From Herbaspirillum sp. RTI4 (lineage in GTDB: Bacteria; Pseudomonadota; Gammaproteobacteria; Burkholderiales; Burkholderiaceae_D), in contig NZ_JAVIWQ010000002.1 in assembly GCF_034313965.1 (NCBI RefSeq), forward strand, positions 2,852,001 through 2,916,000: 64,000 bases of DNA. Reading direction: 5' to 3'. The notes under the pieces were generated by a model, which saw nothing but the letters and a program-made list of their open reading frames with translations, ran no database searches and was not told the origin of the DNA. Made by a program: the position numbers and the translations under genes. Of this stretch, positions 46,797-56,210 are shown in pieces (within the stretch, counting starts at the first letter, position 1; every line of letters begins with the position of its first letter).

Positions 46797-47901
46797 ATGG
46801 AAGCAGAACGCCTTAACGCACTTGACGCCCTCCTCGCCGACCTTTCGGTCCGCGCAATCGAACTTCGGAGGTATCTTTGACTTCGATCTGAAGTCAGAGA
46901 AGCTCGACCAGGTCAACGCCGAACTTGAAGATCCCAAAGTCTGGGACGATCAGAAGCGGGCGCAGGATCTGGGTAAAGAAAAGAAATCGCTGGAAACCAT
47001 CGTGCTGTCGCTGATTCGGATCGATACCGATCTGGCCGATACGCGCGACCTGTTCGCCATGGCCCGCGAAGAAAAAGACGAAGAAACCCTGGAAGCGGTG
47101 GAAAGCGACGCGCATGTGCTGGCCAAACTGGTCGAGGGCATGGAATTCCGTCGCATGTTCAACAATCCGATGGACCCCAATAATTGCTTTATCGATATTC
47201 AGGCCGGCGCGGGCGGTACCGAAGCGCAGGACTGGGCCTCGATGTTGCTGCGCCAGTATCTGCGCTATTGCGAACGCAAGGGCTTCAAGGTTGAGATCAT
47301 GGAGCAGTCGGACGGTGAAGTCGCCGGCATCAAGACGGCCACGTTGAAAGTCGAAGGCGAATACGCCTACGGCTTCCTGCGCACAGAAACCGGCGTGCAT
47401 CGTCTCGTGCGCAAGTCGCCGTTCGATTCCGCGAATGGCCGCCATACTTCGTTTTCCAGTCTGTTCGTGTATCCCGAAGTGGACGATTCCATCGACATCG
47501 ATGTCAACCCGGCCGATGTGCGGGTCGATACCTACCGCGCTTCCGGTGCCGGTGGACAGCACATCAATAAAACCGATTCGGCAGTGCGGCTGACGCATGG
47601 CCCTACCGGCATCGTGGTGCAATGTCAGAACGACCGCAGCCAGCATCGCAACCGCGCCGAAGCCTGGGACATGCTCAAAGCCAAGTTGTATGAGCTGGAA
47701 TTACGCAACCGCATGAGCGAACAGCAAAAACTGGAAGATTCCAAGACCGATGTGGGCTGGGGTCATCAGATTCGCTCCTACGTGCTGGATCAGTCGCGCA
47801 TCAAGGATTTGCGTACCAGTTTCGAAACCGGCAATACCAAGGGCGTGCTGGATGGCGATCTCGACGAGTTCATCGCCGCCTCGCTAAAACAGGGCGTTTA
47901 A
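46797..47901 (+). CDS. prfB: Peptide chain release factor 2, with programmed +1 frameshift
   Basis: The gene is read in two frames. ATG 46797 opens 27 codons ([12 protein letters not shown]... LRRYL) that end at an in-frame TGA at 46878-46880. The site is GGAGG-TAT-CTT-TGA-C: an internal Shine-Dalgarno sequence, slippery CTT and weak TGAC stop, exactly the classic autoregulatory frameshift. The +1 frame continues [12 protein letters not shown] to 47901, giving 367 residues in total. The SPF tripeptide (VRKSPFDS) recognises UGA/UAA, and [14 protein letters not shown] carries the GGQ motif. Low RF2 favours frameshifting. Annotating only the second frame would miss the N-terminus. Confidence 0.97.
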
Positions 47902-47907
47902 TGTGCT

Positions 47908-47941
47908 GAAACTCAGGTCGATCTGATCTGAGTTTCTTCTG
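47908..47941 (+). terminator. Terminator hairpin after prfB
   Basis: GAAACTCAG (47908-47916) pairs perfectly with CTGAGTTTC (47928-47936), followed by TTCTT. It lies 6 bp after the prfB stop and may reduce read-through into lysS. Confidence 0.6.
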
Positions 47942-48018
47942 CATCACGACACCACCCTCCCGCATCAGCTCTATCGGCCACATTCATCAAGAACCCATCA
48001 CACGCAAGCGAAATCACC

Positions 48019-49560
48019 ATGACGTCACCAGATCAAGCCACTCCGCCCGTCGCGCTGGACGAGAACACCATCATTGCGGAACGCCGCGCCAAACTGACCG
48101 CGCTGCGCGCCAAGGGCATCGCCTTCCCTAACGATTTCCGTCCGACACATAAAGCCGCCGAACTACACGCCGCTTACGATGCGCTCGACAATCTCGCGCT
48201 GGAAGCCGCGCCGGTCACGGTGGCCATTGCCGGTCGCATGATGCTCAAGCGCGTCATGGGCAAGGCGTCGTTCGCCACGCTGCAAGACGCTTCCGGCCCG
48301 CGCGCCGATGGCCGTATCCAGCTCTATATCGCCAACGACATCACCGGCGTGGAAGCGCACGATGCGTTCAAGCATTACGATCTGGGCGATATCCTCGGTG
48401 CCGAAGGCGTGCTGTTCAAAACCAAGACCGGTGAACTGTCGGTCAAGGTCAGTGCGCTGCGTCTGATTACCAAATCGCTGCGTCCGCTGCCGGATAAATT
48501 CCACGGCCTGTCGGATCAGGAAACCCGTTATCGCCAGCGTTATGTCGATCTGATCGTGAGCGAAGAAACGCGCCGCACCTTCAAGGCGCGCACGGCTGCG
48601 ATATCGTCGATCCGTCGCTTCATGGAAAAAAATGATTTCATGGAAGTCGAAACGCCGATGCTGCACACCATCCCCGGTGGCGCGACAGCCAAGCCCTTCA
48701 CGACGCATCACAATGCGCTGGACATGCAAATGTTCCTGCGTATCGCGCCGGAATTGTATTTGAAGCGGCTGGTCGTCGGTGGCTTCGAACGCGTGTTTGA
48801 AGTCAACCGCAATTTCCGCAACGAAGGTGTTTCGCCGCGCCACAATCCTGAATTCACGATGATGGAATTCTATGCGGCCTATGTCGATTACCAATGGCTG
48901 ATGAGTTTCACCGAACAGGTGATCCGCCAGGCTGCCATCGATGCGCACGGTACGGCAACGTTGACGTATCAAGGTCGTGAGCTGGATCTGAGCAAGCCCT
49001 TCGAACGCCTGACTATCCTCGGTGCCATTCAACTACACGCGCCGCATTACGAACTGGCGCAGTTGCAGGACGCCACTTTCCTGCGGGCTGAGCTGAAAAA
49101 ATTCGGCGTCAAGAGCGATCAGGCACCGCTGGCCAATGCCGGACTGGGCGCGCTGCAACTGGCGCTGTTTGAAGAAACGGCTGAAGCCAAGTTGTGGAAC
49201 CCGACTTACATCATCGATTACCCGATTGAAGTGTCGCCGCTGGCGCGTGCTTCCGATACCGTTCCCGGTATTACTGAACGTTTCGAACTGTTCATTACCG
49301 GCCGTGAAATCGCGAATGGTTTTTCTGAGCTGAACGATGCGGAAGATCAGGCTGCGCGCTTTCATGCGCAAGTGGCAGCAAAAGATGCGGGCGACGAAGA
49401 GGCCATGTTCTACGACGCCGATTACATTCGTGCGCTGGAATACGGCATGCCGCCCGCCGGCGGTTGCGGCATCGGTATCGATCGCTTGATCATGCTGATT
49501 ACTGATTCGGCGAATATCCGCGATGTGATTCTGTTTCCGCATTTGCGGCGCGAAGATTAA
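48019..49560 (+). CDS. lysS: Lysyl-tRNA synthetase, class II
   Basis: A 513-residue enzyme charging tRNA-Lys. An N-terminal OB-fold anticodon-binding domain (about 65-170, [19 protein letters not shown]) precedes the class II core. Motif 2 is [20 protein letters not shown] and motif 3 is [20 protein letters not shown]. Length agrees with the family (about 505). The prfB-lysS order is widely conserved. Confidence 0.97.
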   Translation: MTSPDQATPPVALDENTIIAERRAKLTALRAKGIAFPNDFRPTHKAAELHAAYDALDNLALEAAPVTVAIAGRMMLKRVMGKASFATLQDASGPRADGRIQLYIANDITGVEAHDAFKHYDLGDILGAEGVLFKTKTGELSVKVSALRLITKSLRPLPDKFHGLSDQETRYRQRYVDLIVSEETRRTFKARTAAISSIRRFMEKNDFMEVETPMLHTIPGGATAKPFTTHHNALDMQMFLRIAPELYLKRLVVGGFERVFEVNRNFRNEGVSPRHNPEFTMMEFYAAYVDYQWLMSFTEQVIRQAAIDAHGTATLTYQGRELDLSKPFERLTILGAIQLHAPHYELAQLQDATFLRAELKKFGVKSDQAPLANAGLGALQLALFEETAEAKLWNPTYIIDYPIEVSPLARASDTVPGITERFELFITGREIANGFSELNDAEDQAARFHAQVAAKDAGDEEAMFYDADYIRALEYGMPPAGGCGIGIDRLIMLITDSANIRDVILFPHLRRED

Positions 49561-49574
49561 AAACGCGTGGGTCT

Positions 49575-49598
49575 GATTGGGCTTCCGATTGGGCTTCC
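49575..49598. repeat. 12-bp perfect direct duplication after the lysS stop
   Basis: GATTGGGCTTCC occurs twice back to back (49575-49586, 49587-49598), 14 bp after the lysS stop. Confidence 0.7.
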
Positions 49599-49642
49599 GC
49601 AACGTCCTGAAGCGCTGTAAGCCAATCACTGACAATCCCCTG

Positions 49643-49675
49643 CAATCCCGGGCCAGCGCCCGGGATTGTGCGTTT
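49643..49675 (+). terminator. Probable lysS terminator
   Basis: CAATCCCGGG pairs perfectly with CCCGGGATTG over a 6-nt loop (49643-49668), followed by a weak TGCGTTTA tail. The rest of the 49561-49912 gap holds a possible miniature inverted-repeat element (49750-49875) and no gene. Confidence 0.6.
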
Positions 49676-49749
49676 ACCGTAACACCTGCTCACATCTGAC
49701 ACAGATTACGCATGGTATGCCTGCGACTTATCCCTAATAATTGGCACCA

Positions 49750-49875
49750 GTTAAGGCGCTTCTGATTAATCTGCTGCGCGGCGCAATCTCGGAAACGAGG
49801 CGTTCACCCAGCCCCATGTTTGCGCTTTGTACTTGGAGCATGCGTCGTTCAATCTGGCTCATCAGAAGCCCTAAA
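49750..49875. mobile_element. Possible MITE-like or IS-remnant element
   Basis: The two ends of a roughly 125-bp segment are inverted repeats sharing GCTTCTGAT (left, about 49757-49765; right, complement near 49861-49870) with similar flanks (TTAAGGC.../...CCCTAAA). No transposase is present. It could be a non-autonomous element or chance. Confidence 0.3.
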
Positions 49876-49912
49876 AATACGTAATGAAAAAAATGATAAG
49901 GGAGTAATAACC

Positions 49913-50554
49913 ATGGCCGACCAAAACGATTTTTCCAGTTCTGCCGACAATAAGGCGCACACCGCTGCCGCACAGGCACCCGTTCTTTCCAGCGCGAAAC
50001 GCATTCACCCCTTGCTAGCCGGCGCTGCCGTTGCCATCATCCTGGTCAGTCTGACCGGCGTGGCAGCAATCACTGGCCTGATTCCCAACTCTCACAGCAC
50101 CGCCGGGCCAGAAAAACCGCTGGCAGACAACCGTGCAACAGGCACGCCGGCAGCACCCGGCGCACCGCTCTACTCTTCAGCCGGATACGACGCGCCAGCT
50201 GCTCCGCCTGTCGCGCCAATGTGCAACAGTTGCGGCCAGGTTGAATCGGTCAATGCTGTGCAACATCAGGTGCCAACCAGCGGCGTTGGCGTCGGTGTCG
50301 GCGCAGTGGTCGGCGGTGTGCTCGGCAATCAGGTTGGCAACGGCGTGGGTCGTACGCTGGCGACGGTGGCAGGTGCAGTCGGCGGCGGCTACGCCGGTAA
50401 CGAAGTCGAACGGCGCACCCACACCACCACTGTTTACGACGTTAGTGTGCGGATGGAAAACGGCCGCTTGCGCACCTTCCCCGAATCCGCCGGCAACTGG
50501 CATATAGGCGATCCGGTCCGTGTCGTGGATGGTAGATTGCGTTCGCGCGGTTAA
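49913..50554 (+). CDS. Glycine-zipper 2TM (17-kDa-antigen-like) membrane protein
   Basis: A 213-residue envelope protein. A single N-terminal membrane anchor (about 34-54, LLAGAAVAIILVSLTGVAAI) is followed by a Pro/Ala-rich stretch and a CNSCG motif. A glycine zipper comes next (about 125-162, GVGVGVGAVVGGVLGNQVGN onward), as in Rickettsia 17-kDa surface antigen and SlyB-like proteins. The C-terminus (YDVSVRMENGRLRTF) resembles the usual small beta domain. The start at 49913 has AAGGGAG upstream. A role in envelope integrity is a family-level guess. Confidence 0.8.
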   Translation: MADQNDFSSSADNKAHTAAAQAPVLSSAKRIHPLLAGAAVAIILVSLTGVAAITGLIPNSHSTAGPEKPLADNRATGTPAAPGAPLYSSAGYDAPAAPPVAPMCNSCGQVESVNAVQHQVPTSGVGVGVGAVVGGVLGNQVGNGVGRTLATVAGAVGGGYAGNEVERRTHTTTVYDVSVRMENGRLRTFPESAGNWHIGDPVRVVDGRLRSRG

Positions 50555-50602
50555 CGCGCGGTTAACGATTAAGCAAAAAGTTAAGCAAGAGGTTAAGCAA
50601 GA
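50543..50602. repeat. Short tandem repeats spanning the glycine-zipper gene stop
   Basis: An 11-bp unit (CGCGCGGTTAA, twice) overlaps the stop codon. It is followed by about three 12-13 bp units built on GTTAAGCAAGAG. A GC hairpin without T-run (50603-50619) follows. Confidence 0.7.
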
Positions 50603-50746
50603 CCCGGCCCTGAGCCGGGATCATCGGGCCCGCAGCGGCGAGTGATGTTGAATGGTAGTATCGCGCTGTCATTGTATCGTGGAGGAAGGTATGGACGATA
50701 ACAATGCATACAAAAATTCAACTATAAAATCACTAGAGGTAAACCC

Positions 50747-51370
50747 ATGAAAATTATCCCGACACTGGCTCTGGCCGGTGCATTGTGCGTGAGCTTGCAA
50801 GCAGTGGCGCAGGATCGCATGCCGCTGCCAGCGATGAGTGAACTCAATGAAGTTCAGCGTCAGGCAGCACAAGACATCATCAACGGGCCGCGCAAAGCCT
50901 TGTACGGCCCCTTCATCCCCTTGCTGCGTAGCCCGGAGTTGTTGGATCGCTCTTCCAAAATGGGCGAGTACTTGCGTTATAAAAGCGCTATCGGCAACAA
51001 GCTGTCGGAACTGGTGATCCTAATTGTGGCGCGTCATTGGACGCAACAGGTCGAATGGTATTTGCACCAGCCTATCGCGCTGAAAGTGGGCATCAAGCAA
51101 GAAGTGATTGACGCCATTGCCGATGGCCGTACGCCGACGGGACTGAGCGAAGACGAACAAATCGTTTATGATTTTTCGACTGAGATCAACACCAACAAGG
51201 GTGTCTCTGACGTGACTTACCAAAAAGCAAAAACGCGTTTCGGCGATACCGGCGTAATCGACATGCTGGGAGTCAATGGCTATTACACTTTTCTGGCGAT
51301 CGTCATGAATGGCACGCGTACCGCCAATCCCGATACCAAAGTGACGCCGCTGAAAGCCTTCGGACAATAA
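50747..51370 (+). CDS. Exported carboxymuconolactone decarboxylase (CMD)-family protein
   Basis: A 207-residue protein with a signal peptide (residues 1-21, LALAGALCVSLQAVAQ|D). The CMD/AhpD-like core contains GPFIPLLRSPELLDRSSKMG and ELVILIVARHWTQQVEWYLH. The paired Cys of AhpD peroxidoreductases are absent, so a redox role is doubtful. Such exported CMD proteins are common in Burkholderiales and uncharacterised. It is followed by a strong hairpin terminator. Confidence 0.8.
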   Translation: MKIIPTLALAGALCVSLQAVAQDRMPLPAMSELNEVQRQAAQDIINGPRKALYGPFIPLLRSPELLDRSSKMGEYLRYKSAIGNKLSELVILIVARHWTQQVEWYLHQPIALKVGIKQEVIDAIADGRTPTGLSEDEQIVYDFSTEINTNKGVSDVTYQKAKTRFGDTGVIDMLGVNGYYTFLAIVMNGTRTANPDTKVTPLKAFGQ

Positions 51371-51395
51371 AGAAGTCGCCAGCGCGTTTAGCAAT

Positions 51396-51434
51396 AAAAA
51401 AGAGCGGTGCGTTTTTTACGCATCGCTCTTTTTC
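51396..51434 (+). terminator. Rho-independent terminator after the CMD-family gene
   Basis: AGAGCGGTGCG pairs with CGCATCGCTCT (one G-T wobble) around a T-rich loop, followed by TTTTTC. A-runs on the other side would let it also serve the minus-strand tRNA-Arg transcript. Confidence 0.8.
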
Positions 51435-51442
51435 GTCATGAC

Positions 51443-51519
51443 TGGTCTGCCCTACTGGAATCGAACCAGTAACCTATGCCTTAGAAGGGCATTGCTCTAT
51501 CCAGTTGAGCTAAGGGCAG
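51443..51519 (-). tRNA. tRNA-Arg (anticodon TCT)
   Basis: On the minus strand a 77-nt cloverleaf: acceptor CTGCCCT/AGGGCAG, D arm AGCTCAACTGGATAGAGC, anticodon stem ATGCC/GGCAT with loop CTTCTAA (TCT), T arm with GGTTCGATTCC, discriminator A and encoded CCA. It reads AGA and probably AGG. Confidence 0.95.
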
Positions 51520-51581
51520 TGAGATCAATAATTTCGACAACACGAAATCATTTTGCAAAACCAAATACGCAAAAGAAATTC

Positions 51582-51618
51582 GCAAAAAAAAACGGGCTGT
51601 CAAAAAGACAGCCCGTTT
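51582..51618 (-). terminator. Rho-independent terminator of tRNA-Pro
   Basis: On the minus strand, AAACGGGCTGTC and GACAGCCCGTTT form a perfect 11-12 bp stem with a TTTTT loop, followed by a long T run. It separates the tRNA-Pro and tRNA-Arg transcripts. Confidence 0.88.
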
Positions 51619-51624
51619 AATGTA

Positions 51625-51701
51625 TGGTCGGAGTACAAGGATTCGAACCTTGGACCCCCTGGTCCCAAACCAGGTGCGCTACCGGGCTGCGCTACACTCC
51701 G
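51625..51701 (-). tRNA. tRNA-Pro (anticodon TGG)
   Basis: On the minus strand a 77-nt cloverleaf: acceptor CGGAGTG/TACTCCG, anticodon stem CCTGG/CCAGG with loop TTTGGGA (TGG), T arm GGTTCGAATCC, discriminator A and encoded CCA. Confidence 0.95.
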
Positions 51702-51710
51702 AGAAGCAAG

Positions 51711-51739
51711 ATAATATCCGCACAGCCCCTTTCCGTCAA
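51711..51739 (-). promoter_or_regulatory. Sigma-70 promoter of tRNA-Pro
   Basis: On the minus strand, TTGACG (51734-51739) and TATTAT (51711-51716) are separated by exactly 17 bp and lie about 10 bp before the tRNA 5' end, a near-consensus stable-RNA promoter. Confidence 0.8.
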
Positions 51740-52023
51740 TAGATTCTTGTATTCTTTTTGTCATTTTCCATTTGCACGCCTCCGTTCAAACGCGTATCGC
51801 GTGATATCAACAACATCGTGCGACATCCATCGGCACCGACCCATGCATCTGAAGGGCTACTCCGTCGATAGGCTATAATTCGCCCTTCTCAAAACTTCCG
51901 CAAACGGTGCTGGTAACGAAGAGGATGAAGCCGCCTCTGCCGTCGCATCAGCCAGGACGCCGCCAGCTTCCCGACCGCAGCCGCGCCGGTAATCGCCTCC
52001 ATTTTCAAGCAACAACATAAGCC
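51740..52023 (+). other. Intergenic/leader region upstream of prfC
   Basis: No gene seen. A TATAAT at 51874-51879 is a possible -10 box for prfC, giving a leader of roughly 140 nt; no good -35 is visible. No strong Shine-Dalgarno precedes the prfC ATG. Confidence 0.4.
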
Positions 52024-53691
52024 ATGTCAGAACCCATTTCAGTCATTCCCGCTCCAGCAGCACCCGATGCCGATGTCATCCGTAAAGTCCCGGTCGAACT
52101 GATCGCACGCGAAGTAGAACGACGTCGCACTTTCGGCATCATTTCTCACCCCGATGCGGGTAAAACTACGTTGACGGAAAAACTTTTATTGTTCTCCGGC
52201 GCGATTCAACTCGCCGGTACGGTCAAGGCGCGCAAGAGCGGCCGCCATGCCACTTCCGACTGGATGGAAATCGAAAAACAGCGCGGCATTTCCGTCGCCA
52301 GTTCCGTGATGCAATTCGATTATCGCGGCCACATCGTCAATTTGCTCGATACCCCCGGCCATCAGGATTTCTCTGAAGATACTTATCGCGTGTTGACCGC
52401 AGTGGACTCCGCGCTGATGGTGATCGACGCGGCTAAAGGTGTCGAAGAACAAACCCTCAAGCTGCTCAATGTTTGCCGCATGCGCAACACGCCTATCATT
52501 ACCTTCGTCAACAAGATGGACCGCGAAACGCGCGACCCGCTTGAGTTGCTCGACGAACTGGAATCGGTACTCAAGATCAAGTGTGCGCCGGTGACCTGGC
52601 CGATTGGCATGGGCAAGCGCTTCCGCGGCGTCTACCATTTGCTGCGTGATGAAATCATGTTGTTTACCGCCGGCGAAGAACGCGCTAACCGCGATGTACA
52701 AGTCATCAAGGGCATAGACAATCCATTACTAGCGGAAATGTTTCCGATGGAAATCGAACAACTGAAAATGGAAGTGGAACTGGTGCATGGCGCCTCCCAT
52801 CCGTTTTCGCTGGACGATTTCTTGGCGGGTGTGCAAACGCCGGTATTTTTCGGTTCCGCCATCAACAATTTCGGCGTGCGCGAAATTCTCGACGCCCTGC
52901 TCGACTGGGCGCCTGCGCCACGCGGCCGCGATGCAACGGTACGGGAAGTGATGCCGAAGGAAGCGCCGTTCTCCGGTTTCGTTTTCAAGATTCAGGCCAA
53001 CATGGACCCGGCCCATCGCGACCGCATTGCCTTCTTACGGGTTTGCTCAGGCCGCTTCGAGCGTGGCATGAAGCTGCGCCATCTGCGCCTGAACCGCGAT
53101 GTCAAAGTCTCTTCGGTGGTGACCTTCATGGCCTCAAGCCGCGAGCAGGTGGAAGAAGCGTTTGCCGGCGACATCATCGGTTTGCCGAATCACGGCAACA
53201 TGCAAATCGGCGACAGTTTTTCCGAAGGTGAACTGTTGCAGTTCACCGGTATTCCCTATTTCGCTCCGGATTTTTTCCGCGTCGCGCGCATTCGCAATCC
53301 ATTGAAAATCAAGCAATTGCACAAGGGCTTGCAACAGTTGGGAGAAGAAGGCGCGGTACAGGTTTTCAAGCCCACCAATAATGGCGACCTGGTGCTGGGC
53401 GCAGTCGGTGTGTTGCAGTTTGAAGTGGTTGCCAGTCGGCTGTTAAATGAATACGGCGTTGATGCCGTATTCGAAGGCACTACGATCAGCAGCGCGCGCT
53501 GGATCACTTGCGAAGATAAAAAAATGCTGTCCGATTTTGAAAACTCTTCTGCCGGCCACAATCTGGCGCACGATGCTGCCGGCAATCTGGCTTACCTCGC
53601 CTCATCGGGCGTCAACCTGCGTCTGACGCAGGAACGTTGGCCGAATGTCGTCTTTCACTCCACACGGGAACATGCGGCCAGACTGGAATAA
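52024..53691 (+). CDS. prfC: Peptide chain release factor 3
   Basis: A 555-residue translational GTPase that recycles RF1/RF2 after termination. G motifs: [16 protein letters not shown] (G1), [12 protein letters not shown] (G3), [13 protein letters not shown] (G4). The central [20 protein letters not shown] segment and the C-terminal RF3 domain distinguish it from EF-G. Length is slightly above E. coli RF3 (529). Confidence 0.96.
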   Translation: MSEPISVIPAPAAPDADVIRKVPVELIAREVERRRTFGIISHPDAGKTTLTEKLLLFSGAIQLAGTVKARKSGRHATSDWMEIEKQRGISVASSVMQFDYRGHIVNLLDTPGHQDFSEDTYRVLTAVDSALMVIDAAKGVEEQTLKLLNVCRMRNTPIITFVNKMDRETRDPLELLDELESVLKIKCAPVTWPIGMGKRFRGVYHLLRDEIMLFTAGEERANRDVQVIKGIDNPLLAEMFPMEIEQLKMEVELVHGASHPFSLDDFLAGVQTPVFFGSAINNFGVREILDALLDWAPAPRGRDATVREVMPKEAPFSGFVFKIQANMDPAHRDRIAFLRVCSGRFERGMKLRHLRLNRDVKVSSVVTFMASSREQVEEAFAGDIIGLPNHGNMQIGDSFSEGELLQFTGIPYFAPDFFRVARIRNPLKIKQLHKGLQQLGEEGAVQVFKPTNNGDLVLGAVGVLQFEVVASRLLNEYGVDAVFEGTTISSARWITCEDKKMLSDFENSSAGHNLAHDAAGNLAYLASSGVNLRLTQERWPNVVFHSTREHAARLE

Positions 53692-53701
53692 GCGTCTGAC
53701 C

Positions 53702-53744
53702 GCTAGTGTCCACTAGTGTTCGCTATCGAATGCGGATAGCGAAC
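53702..53744. terminator. Hairpin and short repeat between convergent prfC and ppx
   Basis: A 10-bp direct repeat (CTAGTGTCCA/CTAGTGTTCG, 53703-53722) overlaps a perfect 10-bp stem GTTCGCTATC/GATAGCGAAC (53718-53744). The stem spans the ppx stop. No T-run is present, so termination strength is uncertain. Confidence 0.45.
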
Positions 53745-55177
53745 TCAACACCCACGCCATTCCACCACTCTTGCTCTTTTTGCAGCCAGTAAGAAGCGGT
53801 CGAATGGGCGATACCCCAGTCGCGACTGTATTCAACGTCGATACGACTCTTCATCTTCAGACTCAACTGCCCTGCATCCAGGGTGATGTGCGCATGCAGA
53901 AACATCACCGCCAGTCGCAAAGCCAGCACCGCTTTGGCGAAATCGGTATCGGCCAGACTTTCGCCGATCTTGCGCAGATTGCCCTTCTGACCCAGGATCA
54001 TCGTACTCATCACCCGCTGTTCACGCGTGGTAAACCCGGGCAGGTCGGCATGCGATATCAGGTAAGCCGAATGCTTGTGATAGGCGCTCTGCGAAACCGC
54101 CATGCCAGTTTCATGCAGCAGCGCGCTCCAGTTCAGATACGGCGCATAAGTGGCACTGGCCGGTTTCAACAACTGAAAAAGCGTCGCGGCCATATCGGCT
54201 ACTTTTGCTGCGCGCGTCGCGTCGACTTGGAGGCGACTCAGAAAATCGCTCACCGACTGATCGCGCCGATCGCGTTGCGTGGCGCGCAGTTGCAAGTCCC
54301 ACATCACGCCCATTCTCAGACCGGCTTCCACCGGCTGGACCAGCTCGATTTTCAGCTCTTGCATCAGACCGATCAGCACTGCCAGTCCACCCATGATGAC
54401 CGCAGCCCGGTCACTCTTGAGACCGTTGAATTCAACTCTGCTGACATGCCCGAACTCAATCAGGCGTTGTTTCAGCGCTTCCACGCTGCGCAACGTAATG
54501 CGACCATCGCCGAGACCGTTTTTGGCGATCGCATCGGCAATTGCACGCACCGTTCCGGAGGAGCCATAAGCATGCTTCCAGTGCTGCGCACCGAAAATCT
54601 CGACAGCATCTTCCACATTCGATCGCGCCGACAGCACTGCGCGCTCAAACGAGTCGGCGTCTATACGGCCGTCCGGGAAAAATGCCATGCTCTGATTGAC
54701 CGTACCGATACCGAACGATTCGACCCGCTTGATTTCCGCCCCGCGTCCGAGAATGACTTCGGTGGAACCGCCGCCAATGTCAATCACCAGCCGGTCGCTG
54801 TCCGGCAACACCAGCGAATTGGCGACACCGATATAAATCAGTCGACCTTCTTCTTCGCCGGAAATAATTTCTATCGGATAGCCGATGGCGGCTTCCGCCA
54901 GTGGCAGGAATTTTTGCGCATTTTTGGCGATACGCAAGGTATTGGTGGCGACGACGCGCACCGAGGTCAGCGGATACTCGCTCATCACCACACGGAAACG
55001 AGCAAGGGAGGCAATGGCCGACTGCATCGCCACTTCAGTCAGATTGGAATTTTTATCGAGCCCGGCGCCAAGGCGTATCGGGTCCCGTACACTTTTCACG
55101 ACACGGATCACGCCGCCTTCCAACTTGCCGATATGAAAACGGAAACTGTTAGAACCTAAATCTACCGCTGCAAACAT
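53723..55177 (-). CDS. ppx: Exopolyphosphatase (Ppx/GppA family)
   Basis: A 484-residue enzyme removing terminal phosphate from polyphosphate (or pppGpp). The ASKHA-fold N-terminus FAAVDLGSNSFRFHIGKLEG, the VIDIGGGSTEVILG phosphate loop and a C-terminal HD-like region (YLNWSALLHETGMAVSQSAY, HSAYLISHADLPGFTTREQR) are typical. The start at 55177 is preferred because GGAAAGG precedes it; ATG 55201 would add eight residues. The upstream region looks non-coding. Confidence 0.92.
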   Translation of the reverse strand: MFAAVDLGSNSFRFHIGKLEGGVIRVVKSVRDPIRLGAGLDKNSNLTEVAMQSAIASLARFRVVMSEYPLTSVRVVATNTLRIAKNAQKFLPLAEAAIGYPIEIISGEEEGRLIYIGVANSLVLPDSDRLVIDIGGGSTEVILGRGAEIKRVESFGIGTVNQSMAFFPDGRIDADSFERAVLSARSNVEDAVEIFGAQHWKHAYGSSGTVRAIADAIAKNGLGDGRITLRSVEALKQRLIEFGHVSRVEFNGLKSDRAAVIMGGLAVLIGLMQELKIELVQPVEAGLRMGVMWDLQLRATQRDRRDQSVSDFLSRLQVDATRAAKVADMAATLFQLLKPASATYAPYLNWSALLHETGMAVSQSAYHKHSAYLISHADLPGFTTREQRVMSTMILGQKGNLRKIGESLADTDFAKAVLALRLAVMFLHAHITLDAGQLSLKMKSRIDVEYSRDWGIAHSTASYWLQKEQEWWNGVGVEFAIRIR

Positions 55178-55373
55178 TCCTTGCCTTTCCGTGTGACTCA
55201 TATAGGCTTCGGCTGCGCCCATCGTTTTTTGATAATGCGGTACATTACCACGCTCGGCTCGGCAGTTTAATTGATCAATATAATTTATATCGATTAACAA
55301 GCAGATCGCCTAGCGTACCCCTCCAATGTTGCAGTTCGATGACATTGGCAAACCTATTTTTGGCGGAACGCAC

Positions 55374-56126
55374 ATGGCAGGCACTCTTTATCTCGTTCCG
55401 AATACCCTGGGTCCTATGGACAATGCCGGCGACAACCCGCTGGCGTCGATTATTCCGGCAGACGTCCAGCTACTCACTTCGCAACTGACTTACTTCATTG
55501 CGGAAAACGCGAAAACCGCGCGCGCCTTCCTGAAGCTGCTCAGCGCGACGTCGCCGCTGGCCAACGCCATTCAGGATATCCGTATTGCGGAACTGGACGT
55601 CAATACCAAGAGCAATGCCTTGCCTGCGCTGTTGGCACCGCTGCTGGCGGGCCAGGATGCCGGTCTGATTTCCGAGGCAGGCGTGCCGGCAGTGGCCGAT
55701 CCGGGAGCCAATCTGGTGCGACTGGCGCATGAGCATGGCGTGCGGGTACGGCCGCTGGTCGGGCCTTCCTCGCTGTTATTAGCGGTCATGAGCAGCGGCC
55801 TCAACGGCCAGAGTTTTGCTTTCAATGGCTATCTGCCAACCGATGCCGCGATGCGCAGCAAAAAAATCAAGTCGCTGGAAGACCGTTCCCGCGCTGAGCG
55901 GCAAACGCAATTATTCATTGAGACACCCTACCGCAATGCCGCCATGCTGGAAGCACTCGCCACGCAGTGTCGCGCAACCACGCTGTTGTGCGTGGCGACG
56001 GATCTGACTTTGCCGACGGAAAATATCAGGACGCAAACAGCAGCCAACTGGAAAGCCGCGTTAGCGGCCGGCAAGACGCCGGACTTCCATAAAAAACCAA
56101 CCGTGTTTTTACTGCTGGCGGAATAA
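55374..56126 (+). CDS. SAM-dependent methyltransferase, tetrapyrrole methylase/RsmI-like
   Basis: A 250-residue protein of the tetrapyrrole methylase fold: GTLYLVPNTLGP at the start, GQDAGLISEAGVPAVADPGA and VRVRPLVGPSSLLLAVMSSG as in RsmI (16S rRNA C1402 methyltransferase). It is shorter than RsmI, and homologues next to sppA are usually annotated only as SAM-dependent methyltransferases. The start at 55374 is the family start; the weak upstream GGCGG supports it. It converges with sppA. Confidence 0.85.
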   Translation: MAGTLYLVPNTLGPMDNAGDNPLASIIPADVQLLTSQLTYFIAENAKTARAFLKLLSATSPLANAIQDIRIAELDVNTKSNALPALLAPLLAGQDAGLISEAGVPAVADPGANLVRLAHEHGVRVRPLVGPSSLLLAVMSSGLNGQSFAFNGYLPTDAAMRSKKIKSLEDRSRAERQTQLFIETPYRNAAMLEALATQCRATTLLCVATDLTLPTENIRTQTAANWKAALAAGKTPDFHKKPTVFLLLAE

Positions 56127-56132
56127 ATTGCG

Positions 56133-56160
56133 GATGGCGGCGCATCGTTGCGCCGCCATC
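56133..56160. terminator. Bidirectional hairpin between the methyltransferase gene and sppA
   Basis: A perfect 12-bp stem (GATGGCGGCGCA/TGCGCCGCCATC) with a TCGT loop sits 6 bp after the methyltransferase stop. It lacks a T-run. Confidence 0.55.
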
Positions 56161-56161
56161 G

Positions 56162-56210
56162 CATCAATGAATCAATGAATCAATGAATCAATGAATCAAT
56201 GAATCAATCA
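56162..56210. repeat. 8-bp tandem repeat, about 6 copies, at the sppA stop
   Basis: ATCAATGA repeats almost perfectly from 56162 and runs into the sppA stop codon (56208-56210). Confidence 0.85.

Noticed and set aside
56162..56210. Phase-variable repeat controlling sppA
   Set aside because: The 8-bp repeats lie at and after the stop codon, so slippage would not switch the reading frame of the enzyme core.
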